Below are positions 52,552 to 52,602 of a DNA stretch of 52,602 nucleotides, one piece after another. The notes under the pieces are model-generated. The model saw nothing but the letters and a program-made list of their open reading frames with translations. It ran no database searches and was not told the origin of the DNA. Source of the DNA: a bacterium (GTDB lineage Bacteria; Chloroflexota; Dormibacteria; Aeolococcales; Aeolococcaceae); contig JACWAJ010000057.1 in the NCBI GenBank assembly GCA_014874355.1, forward strand, positions 1 through 52,602, in the 5' to 3' direction. Numbering within the stretch: the stretch's first letter is position 1; each line of letters begins with the position of its first letter. The translations under genes and the position numbers were made by a program.

Positions 52552-52602
52552 ATGAAAGGCAGGAAGCACGCACCGGAGCAGATCGTTAGGAAGCTGCGGG
52601 AG
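52552..52602 (+). mobile_element. Start of IS3-family transposase orfA (partial)
   Basis: The last 17 codons of the window read MKGRKHAPEQIVRKLRE, the typical N-terminus of IS3-family OrfA with its helix-turn-helix start. AGGAGGAG lies upstream as ribosome-binding site. The left end of the element must lie between about 52495 and 52551; the rest is outside the window. Confidence 0.8.

Noticed and set aside
1-52602. CRISPR arrays
   Set aside because: No regularly spaced short direct repeats were seen on either strand; the repeats found are dispersed.

Overview
The window is 52.6 kb of GC-rich bacterial DNA with tightly packed genes, many of them joined by ATGA or GTGA overlaps. The lineage is most likely an uncultured actinobacterium: it has an RpoD/SigA-type principal sigma factor, a tandem ArsA-like ATPase pair as in mycobacteria, a MoaX-type MoaD-MoaE fusion, a DUF6457-like protein in the molybdenum-cofactor cluster, and a G1:U72 tRNA-Glu. 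The exact class cannot be fixed from the sequence. Dispersed repeats, decayed toxin-antitoxin genes and the edge of an IS3-family element show that mobile DNA has been active.

Layout. (1) 1-3.9 kb: part of a small inverted-repeat element, two pentapeptide-repeat-like proteins, a membrane diguanylate cyclase and an acidic unknown protein. (2) 4.05-14.9 kb, minus strand: a hybrid secretion or conjugation locus with a VirD4/TraG coupling ATPase, TadA/TadB/TadC, two ParA/CpaE-like proteins (one with a broken P-loop), a CpaB/SAF-domain protein and several unknown membrane proteins. No pilin, relaxase or VirB4 is visible. (3) 14.9-19.4 kb: a TlpA-like thioredoxin, rpoD, a Cys-rich unknown protein, gltX and tRNA-Glu. 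(4) 19.4-20.45 kb: a toxin-antitoxin graveyard (frameshifted ParE/RelE toxin, BrnT and BrnA remnants) ending at a 61-bp dispersed repeat. (5) 20.45-27.9 kb: a near-complete molybdenum-cofactor island (rhodanese-MoeB, molybdate permease, MogA, MoaC, MoaD-MoaE fusion, MoaA, MoeA, MobA, DUF6457) plus TatA. (6) 27.9-34.1 kb: DosR-like palindromes, then an operon for a Tat-exported three-subunit molybdenum/tungsten oxidoreductase followed by a JAMM peptidase. (7) 34.5-36.9 kb: a potassium channel and a zinc alcohol dehydrogenase. (8) 36.9-38.4 kb: an archaeal-type tyrosyl-tRNA synthetase beside an archaeal-type tRNA-Tyr, with a 177-bp inverted-repeat element inserted between them. (9) 38.4-52.6 kb: fabH-accD-accA, a YhaO/YhaN-like nuclease-ATPase pair, two ArsA-like ATPases, a SirB1-like protein, dxs, a paralogue of a protein from the secretion locus, and the start of an IS3-type transposase.

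How parts work together. The cofactor island supplies Mo-bis-pterin to the oxidoreductase beside it; TatA and the RR signal sequences indicate export. The E1-like MoeB, the MoaD domain fused to MoaE and the JAMM peptidase together resemble a small ubiquitin-like activation and cleavage set. The most striking element is the tyrosine pair: a class I, 74-nt tRNA-Tyr with C1:G72 next to a synthetase that keeps the Methanocaldococcus-type residues for tyrosine, for C1:G72 and for the anticodon. Tyrosine identity here therefore appears archaeal inside an otherwise bacterial genome.
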